NCBI GenBank assembly: GCA_036258055.1
Contig: DATAEK010000282.1
Span: forward strand, 1-64,000
DNA length: 64,000 nt
Source of the DNA: DATAEK01 sp036258055
GTDB taxonomy: Bacteria > Acidobacteriota > Vicinamibacteria > Vicinamibacterales > 2-12-FULL-66-21
Direction: 5' to 3'
A program made the position numbers and the translations under genes. The notes beneath the pieces were generated by a model that saw only the letters and a program-made list of their open reading frames with translations, made no database searches and was not told the DNA's origin. Positions within the stretch are counted from its first letter, which is position 1. Each line of letters opens with the position of its first letter. Below, piece after piece: positions 16,014-24,390 of the stretch.

Positions 16014-17326
16014 TTGGATCGTCTCTCGGTCCCGCTCCGTGAGTGTGCGCCGGCGGCCGCCGCCTCGTCGGCGAGACTGAACAGCCGGTTCAACGCATCC
16101 GAGTACGTCACCATCAGCGTCTCGTCGTTGACGGCCTTGAGCTGTTCGGTCGGCGTCAGCAGCAGCTTCTCGACGATCAGACGGGTGACTTCCTCGACAC
16201 GCGCGCGTGCTTCCGGAGGGAGACCGGCAAGTTTCGGCTCGAGGCGCCTCAACTCCGACTGCCGGATGGCTTCGAAGCGCTGACGCAGGGCCACCACCGT
16301 CGGGACGATTTCGCGCGACTGCATCCACGCGACGAACTTCGCGACCTCTTCGTCCACGATCGTCTCGGCGCGCGCCAGCTCGGCGCTCCGGCGTGCCAGG
16401 TTCTCCTTCACGATCGTCTGAAGATCATCGATGTTGTACAGAAAGACCTGATCGAGATCTCCGACGGCGGTTTCCACGTCGCGGGGCAGGGCAATATCGA
16501 TGAGGAACAGCGGGCGCCCTCGCCGTGGCCGCATCACCGCTTCGATGCGTTGACGCGTGAGCACGGGTTCGGTGGCGCCGGTTGCCGTGACGACGATATC
16601 AGCGGCGGCGAGCGGGGCGTCGAGATCGTTCCAGGACGCCGCGGTCCCGTTGACCAGGGACGCAAGGCTCTGTGCACTCGAGAACGTGCGGCTGGCGATG
16701 GTGATCTGGCGGACCTGCTGTGCCTGCAAGTGGATCCCGGTCAGCTTCGCCATGTCGCCGGCGCCTAGGATCAACACCCGCAGACCCTTGAGGTCCCCGA
16801 AGATCTTCCGGGCGAGCGCGATGGCCGCGTAGCTCACCGAGACCGCGCCTTCACCAAGACCCGTATCCGAGCGCACCCGCTTGCCGACGGCGAACGCCGA
16901 GTGGAACAGCCGGTTGGTGAGGGCGCCGGTGTAACGCAGATCGCTGGCGATGGTGTAGGCGGCTTTGACCTGCCCGAGGATCTGCGGCTCGCCGACCACG
17001 AGTGAGTCCAGTCCTGCCGCGACCTTGAAGAGATGCCGGGCGGCGTCGCTTCCGCGCAACAGATACAGGTGTTCGGCGATGCGGCCGTCGTGAACCTGGT
17101 GATAGTCGCTGAAGAAGCTGCCAATCGCACCGGCGGCGTCGTCGGTGTCACCGACCGCGTAGATCTCGGCCCGGTTGCACGTGGAGAGCACAACCGCTTC
17201 GCGCGCGACGCCGCGCGCGGCAAGCGCCGACAGCGCCGCGTCGAGCCCAGCGCGCGCGAAATCGACGCGCTCGCGCAGCTCCACGGGAGCAGTCCGATGG
17301 CTCAACCCGACGGCGAGGAGTCGCAT
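16010..17326 (-). CDS. hemA: glutamyl-tRNA reductase (HemA)
   Basis: 438 residues. It reduces glutamyl-tRNA(Glu) to glutamate-1-semialdehyde with NADPH, the first committed step of the C5 tetrapyrrole pathway. Seen: GLSHRTAPVELRE at the start, catalytic Cys50 in VLSTCNRAEIYA, GEPQILGQVKAAY, the nucleotide-binding LILGAGDMAKL, and a helical C-terminal dimerisation domain (about 320-420). The gene follows hemX by 3 nt and overlaps hemC, consistent with one polycistronic message. Confidence 0.97.
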   Translation of the reverse strand: MRLLAVGLSHRTAPVELRERVDFARAGLDAALSALAARGVAREAVVLSTCNRAEIYAVGDTDDAAGAIGSFFSDYHQVHDGRIAEHLYLLRGSDAARHLFKVAAGLDSLVVGEPQILGQVKAAYTIASDLRYTGALTNRLFHSAFAVGKRVRSDTGLGEGAVSVSYAAIALARKIFGDLKGLRVLILGAGDMAKLTGIHLQAQQVRQITIASRTFSSAQSLASLVNGTAASWNDLDAPLAAADIVVTATGATEPVLTRQRIEAVMRPRRGRPLFLIDIALPRDVETAVGDLDQVFLYNIDDLQTIVKENLARRSAELARAETIVDEEVAKFVAWMQSREIVPTVVALRQRFEAIRQSELRRLEPKLAGLPPEARARVEEVTRLIVEKLLLTPTEQLKAVNDETLMVTYSDALNRLFSLADEAAAAGAHSRSGTERRSK

Positions 17327-17329
17327 GGC

Positions 17330-18145
17330 TCAGAAGTTGTGACTCTTCGTCAGAAAATACCCGACCGGCACGAGATTCAGGAGCACGATCACGAACCCAA
17401 CGGTCGACAACACGGCCGCACGGCGTCCGCTCCAGCCCACGCGGCGTGCGAACACGGCAAACGAGTACAGCGCCCACGACACCAGCGCGACGAGAATCTT
17501 CGGATCCCCCACCGACATCGCCTGAGCGCGCGGATCCGGCGACTGGTGAATTTGCGTCGCCCAGATTCCGCCGATCGCAATGCCGAGGGTCAGGCAGATC
17601 CAACCGATCGTCACGACCCGCCCGTTCATCACGTCGAGCGTCTGCAGCGACGGCAATCGCGCGTAGAAGTACCCGAGATGCTTGGCCTTGATCTCATTGA
17701 AGAGCAGCACGTAGGTGATCCCGAGCACGCAGCCCAGCGCGAAGCTCGCATACGCGAAGAGCATCGACACCACATGGATCGTGAACAGCGGGCTCCGGAG
17801 CAGCGGAGGTCGCGGGCTGACGGTCGGATCGAGTGCGGGAATCAGATACAGCACGACAAGAAGGATCGTCACGAAGAGGCCCATCGCCCGCTCTTCGGTC
17901 GTCAGTTCGACGTACAAGTACGACAGCCCGAGCAGCCACACAAACGCGGACAGCACCGCCGTCGTGCCGACGAGTGGCGCGTGACCGACCGTCACGGTCT
18001 GCATGCCGATGAGGAACGTGTGGGAAAGGATCCCGGCGCCAAGCGTCGCGGTGGCCATGCGGCCGACCCGCGGATCTCTCCACGCAAAGTGCACCACGTA
18101 CGCGGCAGCGGCAGCCGCATACAGGATTAGAGGCAGTAGGTGCAT
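17330..18145 (-). CDS. HemX/CcsA-like cytochrome c assembly membrane protein
   Basis: 271 residues with about eight transmembrane helices. Conserved histidines lie in the loops and helices usual for this family (SHTFLIGM near residue 41, FTIHVVSMLF near 122). The WWD haem-handling segment of true CcsA/CcmC is degenerate here (GIWATQIHQSPDP, then SVGDPKI), which favours the HemX branch. HemX proteins sit next to hemA in many bacteria and affect HemA level or haem supply. It lies 3 nt after the VWA gene and 3 nt before hemA. Confidence 0.85.
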   Translation of the reverse strand: MHLLPLILYAAAAAAYVVHFAWRDPRVGRMATATLGAGILSHTFLIGMQTVTVGHAPLVGTTAVLSAFVWLLGLSYLYVELTTEERAMGLFVTILLVVLYLIPALDPTVSPRPPLLRSPLFTIHVVSMLFAYASFALGCVLGITYVLLFNEIKAKHLGYFYARLPSLQTLDVMNGRVVTIGWICLTLGIAIGGIWATQIHQSPDPRAQAMSVGDPKILVALVSWALYSFAVFARRVGWSGRRAAVLSTVGFVIVLLNLVPVGYFLTKSHNF

Positions 18146-18148
18146 GTG

Positions 18149-19063
18149 CTACTGGCTGCTGGTTGGACCGTAGTAGCCTTGCTTCGTGCGCGCAGTGGCG
18201 CCCTGGCGGTTGACGCGCACGACGATGCGCCGCCACGCGCCGTTGTGCAGCGTGCTCTTGGGCGCGTAGGCGATCGTGTACTGACTTTCGAGCTCGTCCG
18301 AGATCTGCTGGTAGATCTTCGCCAGCTCAGCGGCCTGCGTCGGAAAGAACACTCGTCCTCCCGTTTCCTGCGAGAGCTGACGCAGCACGAACTCCGCTTC
18401 CTTGAAGTCTCGACGGCCGGCGTTCTGCTGCCGCAACCCGATGGCATAGATGGCCGTTTCGGACCGCTTCGCGAGGTCGAGCACCTCTTCGTATTCGACT
18501 AGGCTCGACGTGTCGTCGCCATCAGAGAGGAGCACGATCGCCTGACGCCGGATTTCCTCGGTCGACTGTGCCTTGGTCTTCTTCAGTTCTTTGAGCGAGA
18601 TATAAATCGCGTTGTAGAGCGACGTCGAGCCGTTGACCGCGGTGTCGCGGATGGCTTTCTCGAGCAGCGCGTTGTCGCTCGTGAAGCCTTGAAGGATGCG
18701 CACCTGGCTGTCGAAGTCGACCACCTCGCTGACGTCCTCTTTGCGCATGCGCTTCACGAAGCCGATGGCCGCCTCCTGGGCGATCGGCAGCTTCTCTTCC
18801 ATGCTGGCGCTGGTGTCGAGCAGGATGGCCAGCGCGATCGGTTGCTGAACCTTCGTGAAGAAGGTGATGTCCTGCTTGACGCCGTCTTCGAAGACCTCGA
18901 AGTCGGCCTGCTCGAGATCGGCGACGTAGCGTGCGCCGTCGGTGACCGTGACGTTCAGGGAGACGAGCTCGACGCCGGCCTTGAACCGCTGCTGAGCGAG
19001 GCCGGCGGCGCAGGCGAGCGCGACGATTGCGCCCACGGCGAGGCTGGTGCGTGCTGACATCAT
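18149..19063 (-). CDS. exported VWA-domain protein with intact MIDAS motif
   Basis: 304 residues with a signal peptide (about 1-23). Residues ~30-75 form the strand-rich VTVTDGARYVADLEQADFEVFEDG segment common to acidobacterial VWFA-related proteins. A von Willebrand A domain follows with the metal-binding DTSAS (MIDAS), the GSTSLYNAI threonine/serine loop and LLSDGDDTSS. It probably binds protein partners in the periplasm or at the cell surface. The ATG overlaps the stop of the upstream VWA gene (ATGA). Its co-transcription with haem genes is unexplained. Confidence 0.85.
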   Translation of the reverse strand: MMSARTSLAVGAIVALACAAGLAQQRFKAGVELVSLNVTVTDGARYVADLEQADFEVFEDGVKQDITFFTKVQQPIALAILLDTSASMEEKLPIAQEAAIGFVKRMRKEDVSEVVDFDSQVRILQGFTSDNALLEKAIRDTAVNGSTSLYNAIYISLKELKKTKAQSTEEIRRQAIVLLSDGDDTSSLVEYEEVLDLAKRSETAIYAIGLRQQNAGRRDFKEAEFVLRQLSQETGGRVFFPTQAAELAKIYQQISDELESQYTIAYAPKSTLHNGAWRRIVVRVNRQGATARTKQGYYGPTSSQ

Positions 19064-19941
19064 TTTCCCGCCAGACGCGTGCGGGCACGCACCGTAACGC
19101 CTGATCGCTTCGTGGTGACATCCACCTTCTCCGGCGGGATCAGTGTCTCCGGCGCCGAGTAGGTGACGACGTACTGGCTCAACAGGTCGTCGGCGAGCTG
19201 TTTCAGCCGCTCGGGAATGGAGATGGCCGAGAGGAGCTGGTCCCGGCGTCCACCCGTGCGTGACGTGCCCTCGGCGATAACCATGTTGCGATTGCGCATC
19301 TCGTCGGACTGGTCGTCCGACGGTGTGCCGATCGCGAGAACATGCAGCGTCGCTCTGGCTTTCTGGAGCTCGTCGAGGACCGGCTCGTAGTACCGGTTGC
19401 TGAACTCCGGGCCCCGTTCGATCGTCAGCGCGACGATCGTCGGGCGCTTGGCCTCACGCTTCTGAAGGCCCTTCGAGACGTCCACGATTCCGTCCAGCAG
19501 GTAGGCACCGGAGCCCGGGCGCGCGAAGATACGCAGGATCCCCTTCTGCAATACCTCGGTGCTCGTGGTGTAATCGACCAGAGGCGTCGGCCGTTCGCCG
19601 ATCGAGGCCAGGGCGATCTCCGCTTTGCCGTTCAGGCGGTCGACGAAGGCCTTCAGTCCGTCCCTGAGGTGCGGGATCGCATCCGTTGCCGCCTGACTGT
19701 CATCGATGAGAATCGAGATCGTGAGTTGATCCGTGGCCGGACCCACTTTCAGCACTTCGCGAGCGACGCCATCTTCGCGAACGAGGAAGTCGGACGCGTT
19801 CATATCGGCAACCGGCTTCCCGTCGTTGAGCGCGCTGACGTAGATGTCCCGCGTGCGGGCATCGGTGGCGCGCGATCCTTGATCGACGGGGGCCGCGAAC
19901 GAGGACAAGAGGAGGGAAACCGTTGCGAGGAGCAGGATCAT
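19060..19941 (-). CDS. exported VWA-like protein with degenerate MIDAS motif
   Basis: 293 residues from the ATG at 19941 (MILLLATVSLLLSSFA), which starts a convincing signal peptide; the upstream in-frame start at 20010 lies outside it. The layout parallels the next gene: a DIYVSALNDGKPVADMNASDFLVREDG segment, then a VWA-like domain. The MIDAS position reads IDDSQAA instead of DxSxS, so metal-dependent ligand binding may be lost. It ends with a short strand region (VTTKRSGVTVRARTR). It is the first gene of the operon; its own promoter was not identified. Confidence 0.8.
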   Translation of the reverse strand: MILLLATVSLLLSSFAAPVDQGSRATDARTRDIYVSALNDGKPVADMNASDFLVREDGVAREVLKVGPATDQLTISILIDDSQAATDAIPHLRDGLKAFVDRLNGKAEIALASIGERPTPLVDYTTSTEVLQKGILRIFARPGSGAYLLDGIVDVSKGLQKREAKRPTIVALTIERGPEFSNRYYEPVLDELQKARATLHVLAIGTPSDDQSDEMRNRNMVIAEGTSRTGGRRDQLLSAISIPERLKQLADDLLSQYVVTYSAPETLIPPEKVDVTTKRSGVTVRARTRLAGK

Positions 19942-20072
19942 CGTGGAGGAGCCTCTCGCGGCAGTATAGGCTGCGGGTACAGCCAGCGTCAAGGCATGGC
20001 CTTGCCCCAAAACTATTGGTAGACATGGACTTGTTGGCGCGGGAAGGGACGTGAATCGAGCCGCTGCTTTCC

Positions 20073-20101
20073 TTGACGCCCCCCGGAGCGCATGCTATAA
20101 A
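20073..20101 (+). promoter_or_regulatory. sigma-70-type promoter for the nuo-atp operon
   Basis: -35 TTGACG (20073-20078), a 17-bp spacer, then -10 TATAAA (20096-20101) preceded by TGC (extended -10). Transcription would start near 20108, leaving a ~40-nt leader before nuoA. This is the best-matched promoter I find in the window. Confidence 0.7.
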
Positions 20102-20147
20102 CAGCCCCGGTTCGGTTCCCGGCCTTTCTCACACGATCCCGCCGGCG

Positions 20148-20504
20148 ATGCTCAGGACCTACATTCCCATCCTGCTGTTCGTGCTGATAGCGATTGGGTT
20201 CGCTGTCTTCACGCTCGTCTTCTCGCGGCTGCTGCATCCGGAAAAGGCGAATACCGTCAAGCTCGAACCGTACGAGTGCGGGATCGAGCCGCTGACCGAC
20301 GCACGCGATCGCTACAGCATTCGCTACTACCTGATCGCGATGCTGTTCGTCATCTTCGAGATCGAAACGGTCTTCATGTTCCCGTGGGCGGTGATGCTCG
20401 ATCGGCTTGCGCTCTTCGGCCTGATCGAAATGCTCGTCTTCCTCTTCATCCTCGTCGTCGGCTACGCCTACGCGTGGAAGAAGGGGGCGCTCGAGTGGCA
20501 GTAG
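20148..20504 (+). CDS. nuoA: NADH-quinone oxidoreductase subunit A
   Basis: 118 residues with three transmembrane helices. Typical NuoA features: KLEPYECGIEPL in the first loop, RYYLIAMLFVIFEIETVFMFPWA across the second helix, and the EMLVFLFILVVGYAYAWKKGALEW ending. It helps join the peripheral and membrane arms of complex I at the quinone site. The ATG at 20148 is chosen because the upstream in-frame start overlaps the promoter. The next gene is nuoC; the usual nuoB is missing. Confidence 0.95.
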   Translation: MLRTYIPILLFVLIAIGFAVFTLVFSRLLHPEKANTVKLEPYECGIEPLTDARDRYSIRYYLIAMLFVIFEIETVFMFPWAVMLDRLALFGLIEMLVFLFILVVGYAYAWKKGALEWQ

Positions 20505-20552
20505 CGCGCGCGGAATCGAGCCGGCTCGCGTCGAACGGGAGCGTTGTCGATC

Positions 20553-21203
20553 ATGCCTGACGAGGCGCCAGGCGCAGGAAGCCCGTCCCCTGCCGACCCT
20601 CGATCCGCGCCGGTCAAGGCGACCCAGCCTGTGAAGGTCGCCTCCGCGCCGGCCGGACCCACAGATCCTCCGCCGCCTCCCGAGGCGGTCGTGCCGGCAT
20701 TCATCGGGAGCTTGCAGTCCGCCCTTCCCGGCGTCGTCCAACAGATGTCGTTCTGGGTGGGAGACTGGGCGATCATCGTCGATGCGGCGCGGCTCCCGGA
20801 CGTCGCCCGTCACCTGCGCGATGCGCCGGACGCGCGGTTCGATTTCCTGTCCGACGTGACCGCCACCGACTGGCCGCCGCGCGCCAAACGATTCGACGTC
20901 ATCTACAACCTCTACTCGGTGACGCATCGCCATCGCCTGCGGATCAAGGTCTGCGCGGGCGAAACGGATCCGGTGCCGTCGATGACCGCCGTCTGGCCGT
21001 CGGCGAACTGGCTCGAACGGGAAGTCTTCGACATGTTCGGCGTCCAGTTCGAGGGCCATCCCAATCTCCGCCGGATTCTCATGCCGGACGACTGGCAGGG
21101 CCATCCGGAACGAAAAGACTATCCTCTCGAAGGTCCAGGCGAGCTGCTGATCGAGAACCCCGTCGACTGGCTGCGGGTCAAGCGAGCCGAGGAGATAGAG
21201 TGA
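20553..21203 (+). CDS. nuoC: NADH-quinone oxidoreductase subunit C
   Basis: 216 residues from the ATG at 20553; a TTG lies 9 nt upstream. A proline/alanine-rich N-terminal extension (about 1-45) precedes the 30-kDa-subunit domain: FLSDVTATDWP, RFDVIYNLYSV, NWLEREVFDMFGVQFEGHP, and LMPDDWQGHPERKDYPLEG. It is a soluble subunit of the connecting module that contacts NuoD and NuoB. A 180-bp gap containing a repeat separates it from nuoD, unlike the tight spacing of the genes that follow. Confidence 0.95.
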   Translation: MPDEAPGAGSPSPADPRSAPVKATQPVKVASAPAGPTDPPPPPEAVVPAFIGSLQSALPGVVQQMSFWVGDWAIIVDAARLPDVARHLRDAPDARFDFLSDVTATDWPPRAKRFDVIYNLYSVTHRHRLRIKVCAGETDPVPSMTAVWPSANWLEREVFDMFGVQFEGHPNLRRILMPDDWQGHPERKDYPLEGPGELLIENPVDWLRVKRAEEIE

Positions 21204-21383
21204 CTGCTTCGGGATGGCAAATGGGCCATGGCACATGGGCCATGGCCATGGGAAGAGGAGCCGGCCGTGCTGAGATTAGGTTGAAAGAGGCTGGTTGTTG
21301 AATCAGCAGCGCCTGCGGCCCGAGCGAGGCGCGCAGCCGCCGAGCGAGAGCGAGCGGGGGTGGGGCCCCGCGAGCACTAAGTA
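21204..21383. repeat. nuoC-nuoD gap: ATGGGCC micro-repeat and degraded family-1 repeat
   Basis: 21215-21255 is made of imperfect CAAATGGGCCATGG-like units. 21300-21380 carries a degraded family-1 element: GCGGGG/CCCCGC arms around GTGGGG, near 21355-21372. It ends only a few bases before the nuoD ATG, inside an otherwise compact operon, and could alter transcript stability or nuoD translation. Confidence 0.6.
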
Positions 21384-22490
21384 ATGAGCATCTTCGAAAC
21401 TTCTGAGCTCGTGCTCAACATGGGACCGCAGCATCCGAGCACGCACGGCGTGCTGCGGGTGGTGCTGCGTCTCGATGGCGAGCGCGTGATCGATGCCGAC
21501 GTGGTGATCGGGTACCTGCACCGCGGCATCGAGAAGTTGTGCGAGCAGCGTGACTACGCACAGATCGTCCTGATCACGGACCGGATGGATTACGTCGCGG
21601 CGGCGAGCAACAACCTCGGGTACTGCGAGACCGTCGAGAAGCTGATGTCGCTCGAAGTGCCGCCTCGAGCGCGGTACATCCGTACCGTTCTGGCGGAGCT
21701 GCAGCGGATCGCGAGCCACTGCCTGTGGCTCGGCACGCACGCGATGGACCTGGGCGCGATGACGGTGTTCCTGTACGCCTTCCGCGAGCGGGAACTGGTG
21801 CTGGACCTGTTCGAGGAATACTGCGGCGCGCGGCTCACCTACAACGCCATACGTATCGGCGGGCTGCCGCTCGACATCCCGCCCGGCTGGGACGCGAAGG
21901 TCCGCGCGTTCTGCGACATCCTGGAATCGAAGCTCCTCGAGTACGAGGAGTTGCTGACCCACAATCGCATCTGGCGCGATCGGACGCGATCGGTCGGCAT
22001 CATCAATGGGCCCGACGCGATTGCGATCGGGTTGAGCGGGCCGGCGCTGCGCGGGTCGGGCGTCCCGCGGGATATCCGGAAGGACGAACCGTATGCCGCC
22101 TACGCGGACTTCGAGTTCGACGTGCCGGTGGGCTTCGTCGGCGACACCTACGACCGCTACCTGGTCCGGCTCGAAGAGTTCCGTCAGTCGATCCGCATCA
22201 TCCGCCAGGCCATCGACGGCCTGCCCGAAGGGCCGATCGTTGGAAAGGTGCCACGCCTGATCAAACCGCCGGCGGGGGAGACCTACCACGCCATCGAGTC
22301 GCCGAAAGGGGAGATCGGCTACTTCATCGTGAGCGACGGCAAGTCGATCGCACCGTATCGTTTCCGCGTCAGGCCGCCGTCGTTCTGCAACCTGCAGGCG
22401 CTTCCACGGCTCGTCAAGGGGCACCTCGTGGCCGACGTGGTCGCGCTCATCGGCTCGATCGACATCGTGCTCGGTGAGGTGGACCGGTAA
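21384..22490 (+). CDS. nuoD: NADH-quinone oxidoreductase subunit D
   Basis: 368 residues, somewhat shorter than the usual ~400 because the N-terminal extension is missing. Seen: NMGPQHPSTHGVLRVVLRLDGE, GYLHRGIEKL, the TDRMDY quinone-site segment, LQRIASHCLWLGTHAMDLGA, and the C-terminal DIVLGEVDR. It forms the quinone pocket with NuoB next to cluster N2. The stop is directly abutted by the nuoH ATG. Confidence 0.96.
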   Translation: MSIFETSELVLNMGPQHPSTHGVLRVVLRLDGERVIDADVVIGYLHRGIEKLCEQRDYAQIVLITDRMDYVAAASNNLGYCETVEKLMSLEVPPRARYIRTVLAELQRIASHCLWLGTHAMDLGAMTVFLYAFRERELVLDLFEEYCGARLTYNAIRIGGLPLDIPPGWDAKVRAFCDILESKLLEYEELLTHNRIWRDRTRSVGIINGPDAIAIGLSGPALRGSGVPRDIRKDEPYAAYADFEFDVPVGFVGDTYDRYLVRLEEFRQSIRIIRQAIDGLPEGPIVGKVPRLIKPPAGETYHAIESPKGEIGYFIVSDGKSIAPYRFRVRPPSFCNLQALPRLVKGHLVADVVALIGSIDIVLGEVDR

Positions 22491-23507
22491 ATGGAGACCT
22501 ACCTCCTCCCGCTCCTCAAGATCGTCGTCCTGCTCAATGCGGTCCTGATCGCGGTGACCTACATGGTCCTGCTCGAGCGGAAGGTCATCGCGTGGGTGCA
22601 GGTGCGGCTGGGCCCGATGCGCGTCGGGCCGTACGGCGCGCTGCAGCCGATTGCCGACGCGATCAAGCTCCTGCTCAAGGAAGACATCACGCCGGTGCGG
22701 TCCGATCGGTTCGTGTTCACCCTGGCGCCGATCGTGGCGATGGTTCCGGCGCTCATCGCGTTCGCGGTCATCCCGTTCGACAGCGAGGTCACGATCTTCG
22801 GCTACCGGATGCCGCTGTTCGTCGCAGACGTGAACATCGGGTTGCTGTATGTCGTGTCGATCACGTCACTGAGCGTCTACGGCATCATCCTCGCGGGCTA
22901 TGCGTCCAACAGCAAGTACCCGCTCCTGGCGGGCCTCCGGGCATCGGCGCAACTCATCAGCTACGAGATTGCGGTGACGATGATGCTCGTCAGCATGGTC
23001 GTGACCGCCGGCACGCTCAGCATGGTCGGGATCGTCGAAGCGCAGCAGCGGGACCACGTGTGGTTCGCGTTCATCCAGCCGGTGGCCTTCGTGATTCTGT
23101 TCATCGGCGGCCTCGCCGAAACGAATCGCGCGCCTTTCGACCTGCCCGAGGCCGAACAGGAGCTCACCGGCGGGTTCCACACCGAGTACAGCGGCATGCG
23201 GTTCGCGCTCTTCTTCCTCGCCGAATACGCGAACATGATCGTCATCTCCGCGGTGGCGACGACGCTGTTCTTCGGCGGCTGGCTGCGGCCGTTCCCGAAC
23301 GTGGCGTTGCTCTCGTTTCTGGACCTCGTGCCGGGATGGATCTGGTTCGTGCTCAAGACCTTCGTGTTCCTGTACGTCTTCATCTGGATTCGCGCGACGC
23401 TGCCGCGATATCGATACGACCAGCTGATGAAGCTTGGATGGAAGTTCCTGATCCCGCTGTCGATTGCGAATCTCGTGGTCACGGCGATCGTGAAAGTCAT
23501 CCTCTAG
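22491..23507 (+). CDS. nuoH: NADH-quinone oxidoreductase subunit H
   Basis: 338 residues with about eight transmembrane helices. Seen: LLERKVIAWVQVRLGPMRVGPYG at the first cytoplasmic loop, LAETNRAPFDLPEAEQELTGGFHTEYSG (the quinone-channel loop), and WIRATLPRYRYDQLMKLGWKFLIPL near the end. It couples quinone reduction to ion pumping. It begins immediately after nuoD. The next gene is nuoJ; the 8Fe ferredoxin gene nuoI that usually lies between them is absent. Confidence 0.97.
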   Translation: METYLLPLLKIVVLLNAVLIAVTYMVLLERKVIAWVQVRLGPMRVGPYGALQPIADAIKLLLKEDITPVRSDRFVFTLAPIVAMVPALIAFAVIPFDSEVTIFGYRMPLFVADVNIGLLYVVSITSLSVYGIILAGYASNSKYPLLAGLRASAQLISYEIAVTMMLVSMVVTAGTLSMVGIVEAQQRDHVWFAFIQPVAFVILFIGGLAETNRAPFDLPEAEQELTGGFHTEYSGMRFALFFLAEYANMIVISAVATTLFFGGWLRPFPNVALLSFLDLVPGWIWFVLKTFVFLYVFIWIRATLPRYRYDQLMKLGWKFLIPLSIANLVVTAIVKVIL

Positions 23508-23558
23508 CGGGCCACGAGGAGCGCGGAACAGGGGAGCGCGCAACTTGAGGTCCGCGTC

Positions 23559-24083
23559 ATGGAAGGGGAGATGCTCGAAGCCATCGTCTTCTACACGCTC
23601 GCGGCGTTCATCCTCGGTTTCGGGGTGATGGTCGTCACCGCGCGGAACACGGTGCACTGCGTGCTGTTTCTGGTCGCGAACTTTCTGTGCGTGGCGGTGC
23701 TCTACGTCGTGCTCGGCGCCGAATTCCTCGCGGTCATCCAGGTGCTCGTGTACGCGGGCGGGATCGTGGTTCTGTACCTGTTCGTCGTGATGCTGGTGAA
23801 CCTCAAACGCCTGCCGGACGCGTATGCGGACCCGCGGCGACGGACGCGCCTGGGCTTCGTGATTTCCGCGGCCGTCCTTGCCGAGATCAGCGCGATTCTC
23901 GTGTACTCCGCCGGGCACCCGACGGCGGTGCCGGCAACCGCAGGGTCGTTGTCAGCGGGAGGGAATACCGAGGTCGTCGGCTGGCTGCTCTACACCGATT
24001 ATCTGGTGCCTTTCGAGGTCGCCTCGATGCTCCTCCTGGCCGCGATGGTCGGCGCCATCGTGCTCGCGAAGAAGGAACCATGA
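23559..24083 (+). CDS. nuoJ: NADH-quinone oxidoreductase subunit J
   Basis: 174 residues with five predicted transmembrane helices. Typical: MVVTARNTVHCVLFLVANFLCVAVLYVVLGAEFLAVIQVLVYAGGIVVLYLFVVML. The LVYAGGIVVL segment holds the pi-bulge helix that moves during coupling. I chose the ATG at 23559, with GAGG 8 nt upstream, over an in-frame ATG at 23571. Its stop overlaps the nuoK start (ATGA). Confidence 0.95.
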   Translation: MEGEMLEAIVFYTLAAFILGFGVMVVTARNTVHCVLFLVANFLCVAVLYVVLGAEFLAVIQVLVYAGGIVVLYLFVVMLVNLKRLPDAYADPRRRTRLGFVISAAVLAEISAILVYSAGHPTAVPATAGSLSAGGNTEVVGWLLYTDYLVPFEVASMLLLAAMVGAIVLAKKEP

Positions 24084-24385
24084 CGATCACGCCGTACCAC
24101 TACCTGGTCCTGTCGGCGGCGCTCTTCATGATCGGCGTGATCGGCGTGATGCTCCGCCGGAACATCATCATCGTCTTCATGTCGATCGAGCTGATGCTGA
24201 ACGCCGTGAACATCAATCTGGCCGCGTTCTCGTGGCAGTGGCAGAACGCCGTCGGGCAGGTCTTCGCGATCTTCGTGATCGCCGTCGCCGCCGCCGAGGC
24301 TGCGGTGGGACTGGGGATCATCCTGGCGTTCTACCGGAACAAGGACACCCTCGACGTGGACGAAATGAACATCATGCGGTGGTAG
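24080..24385 (+). CDS. nuoK: NADH-quinone oxidoreductase subunit K
   Basis: 101 residues with three transmembrane helices. It carries the conserved membrane glutamates in FMSIELMLNAVNIN and AAAEAAVGLGIILAFYRN. It is a small antiporter-related subunit that passes protons in the E-channel region. It overlaps nuoJ by 4 nt, and the nuoL GTG follows 5 nt after its stop. Confidence 0.96.
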   Translation: MTITPYHYLVLSAALFMIGVIGVMLRRNIIIVFMSIELMLNAVNINLAAFSWQWQNAVGQVFAIFVIAVAAAEAAVGLGIILAFYRNKDTLDVDEMNIMRW

Positions 24386-24390
24386 GCGCC

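Noticed and set aside
20013..21236. 407-codon minus-strand frame opposite nuoA-nuoC
   Set aside because: Low-complexity composition and no motif; both nuoA and nuoC on the plus strand are certain.
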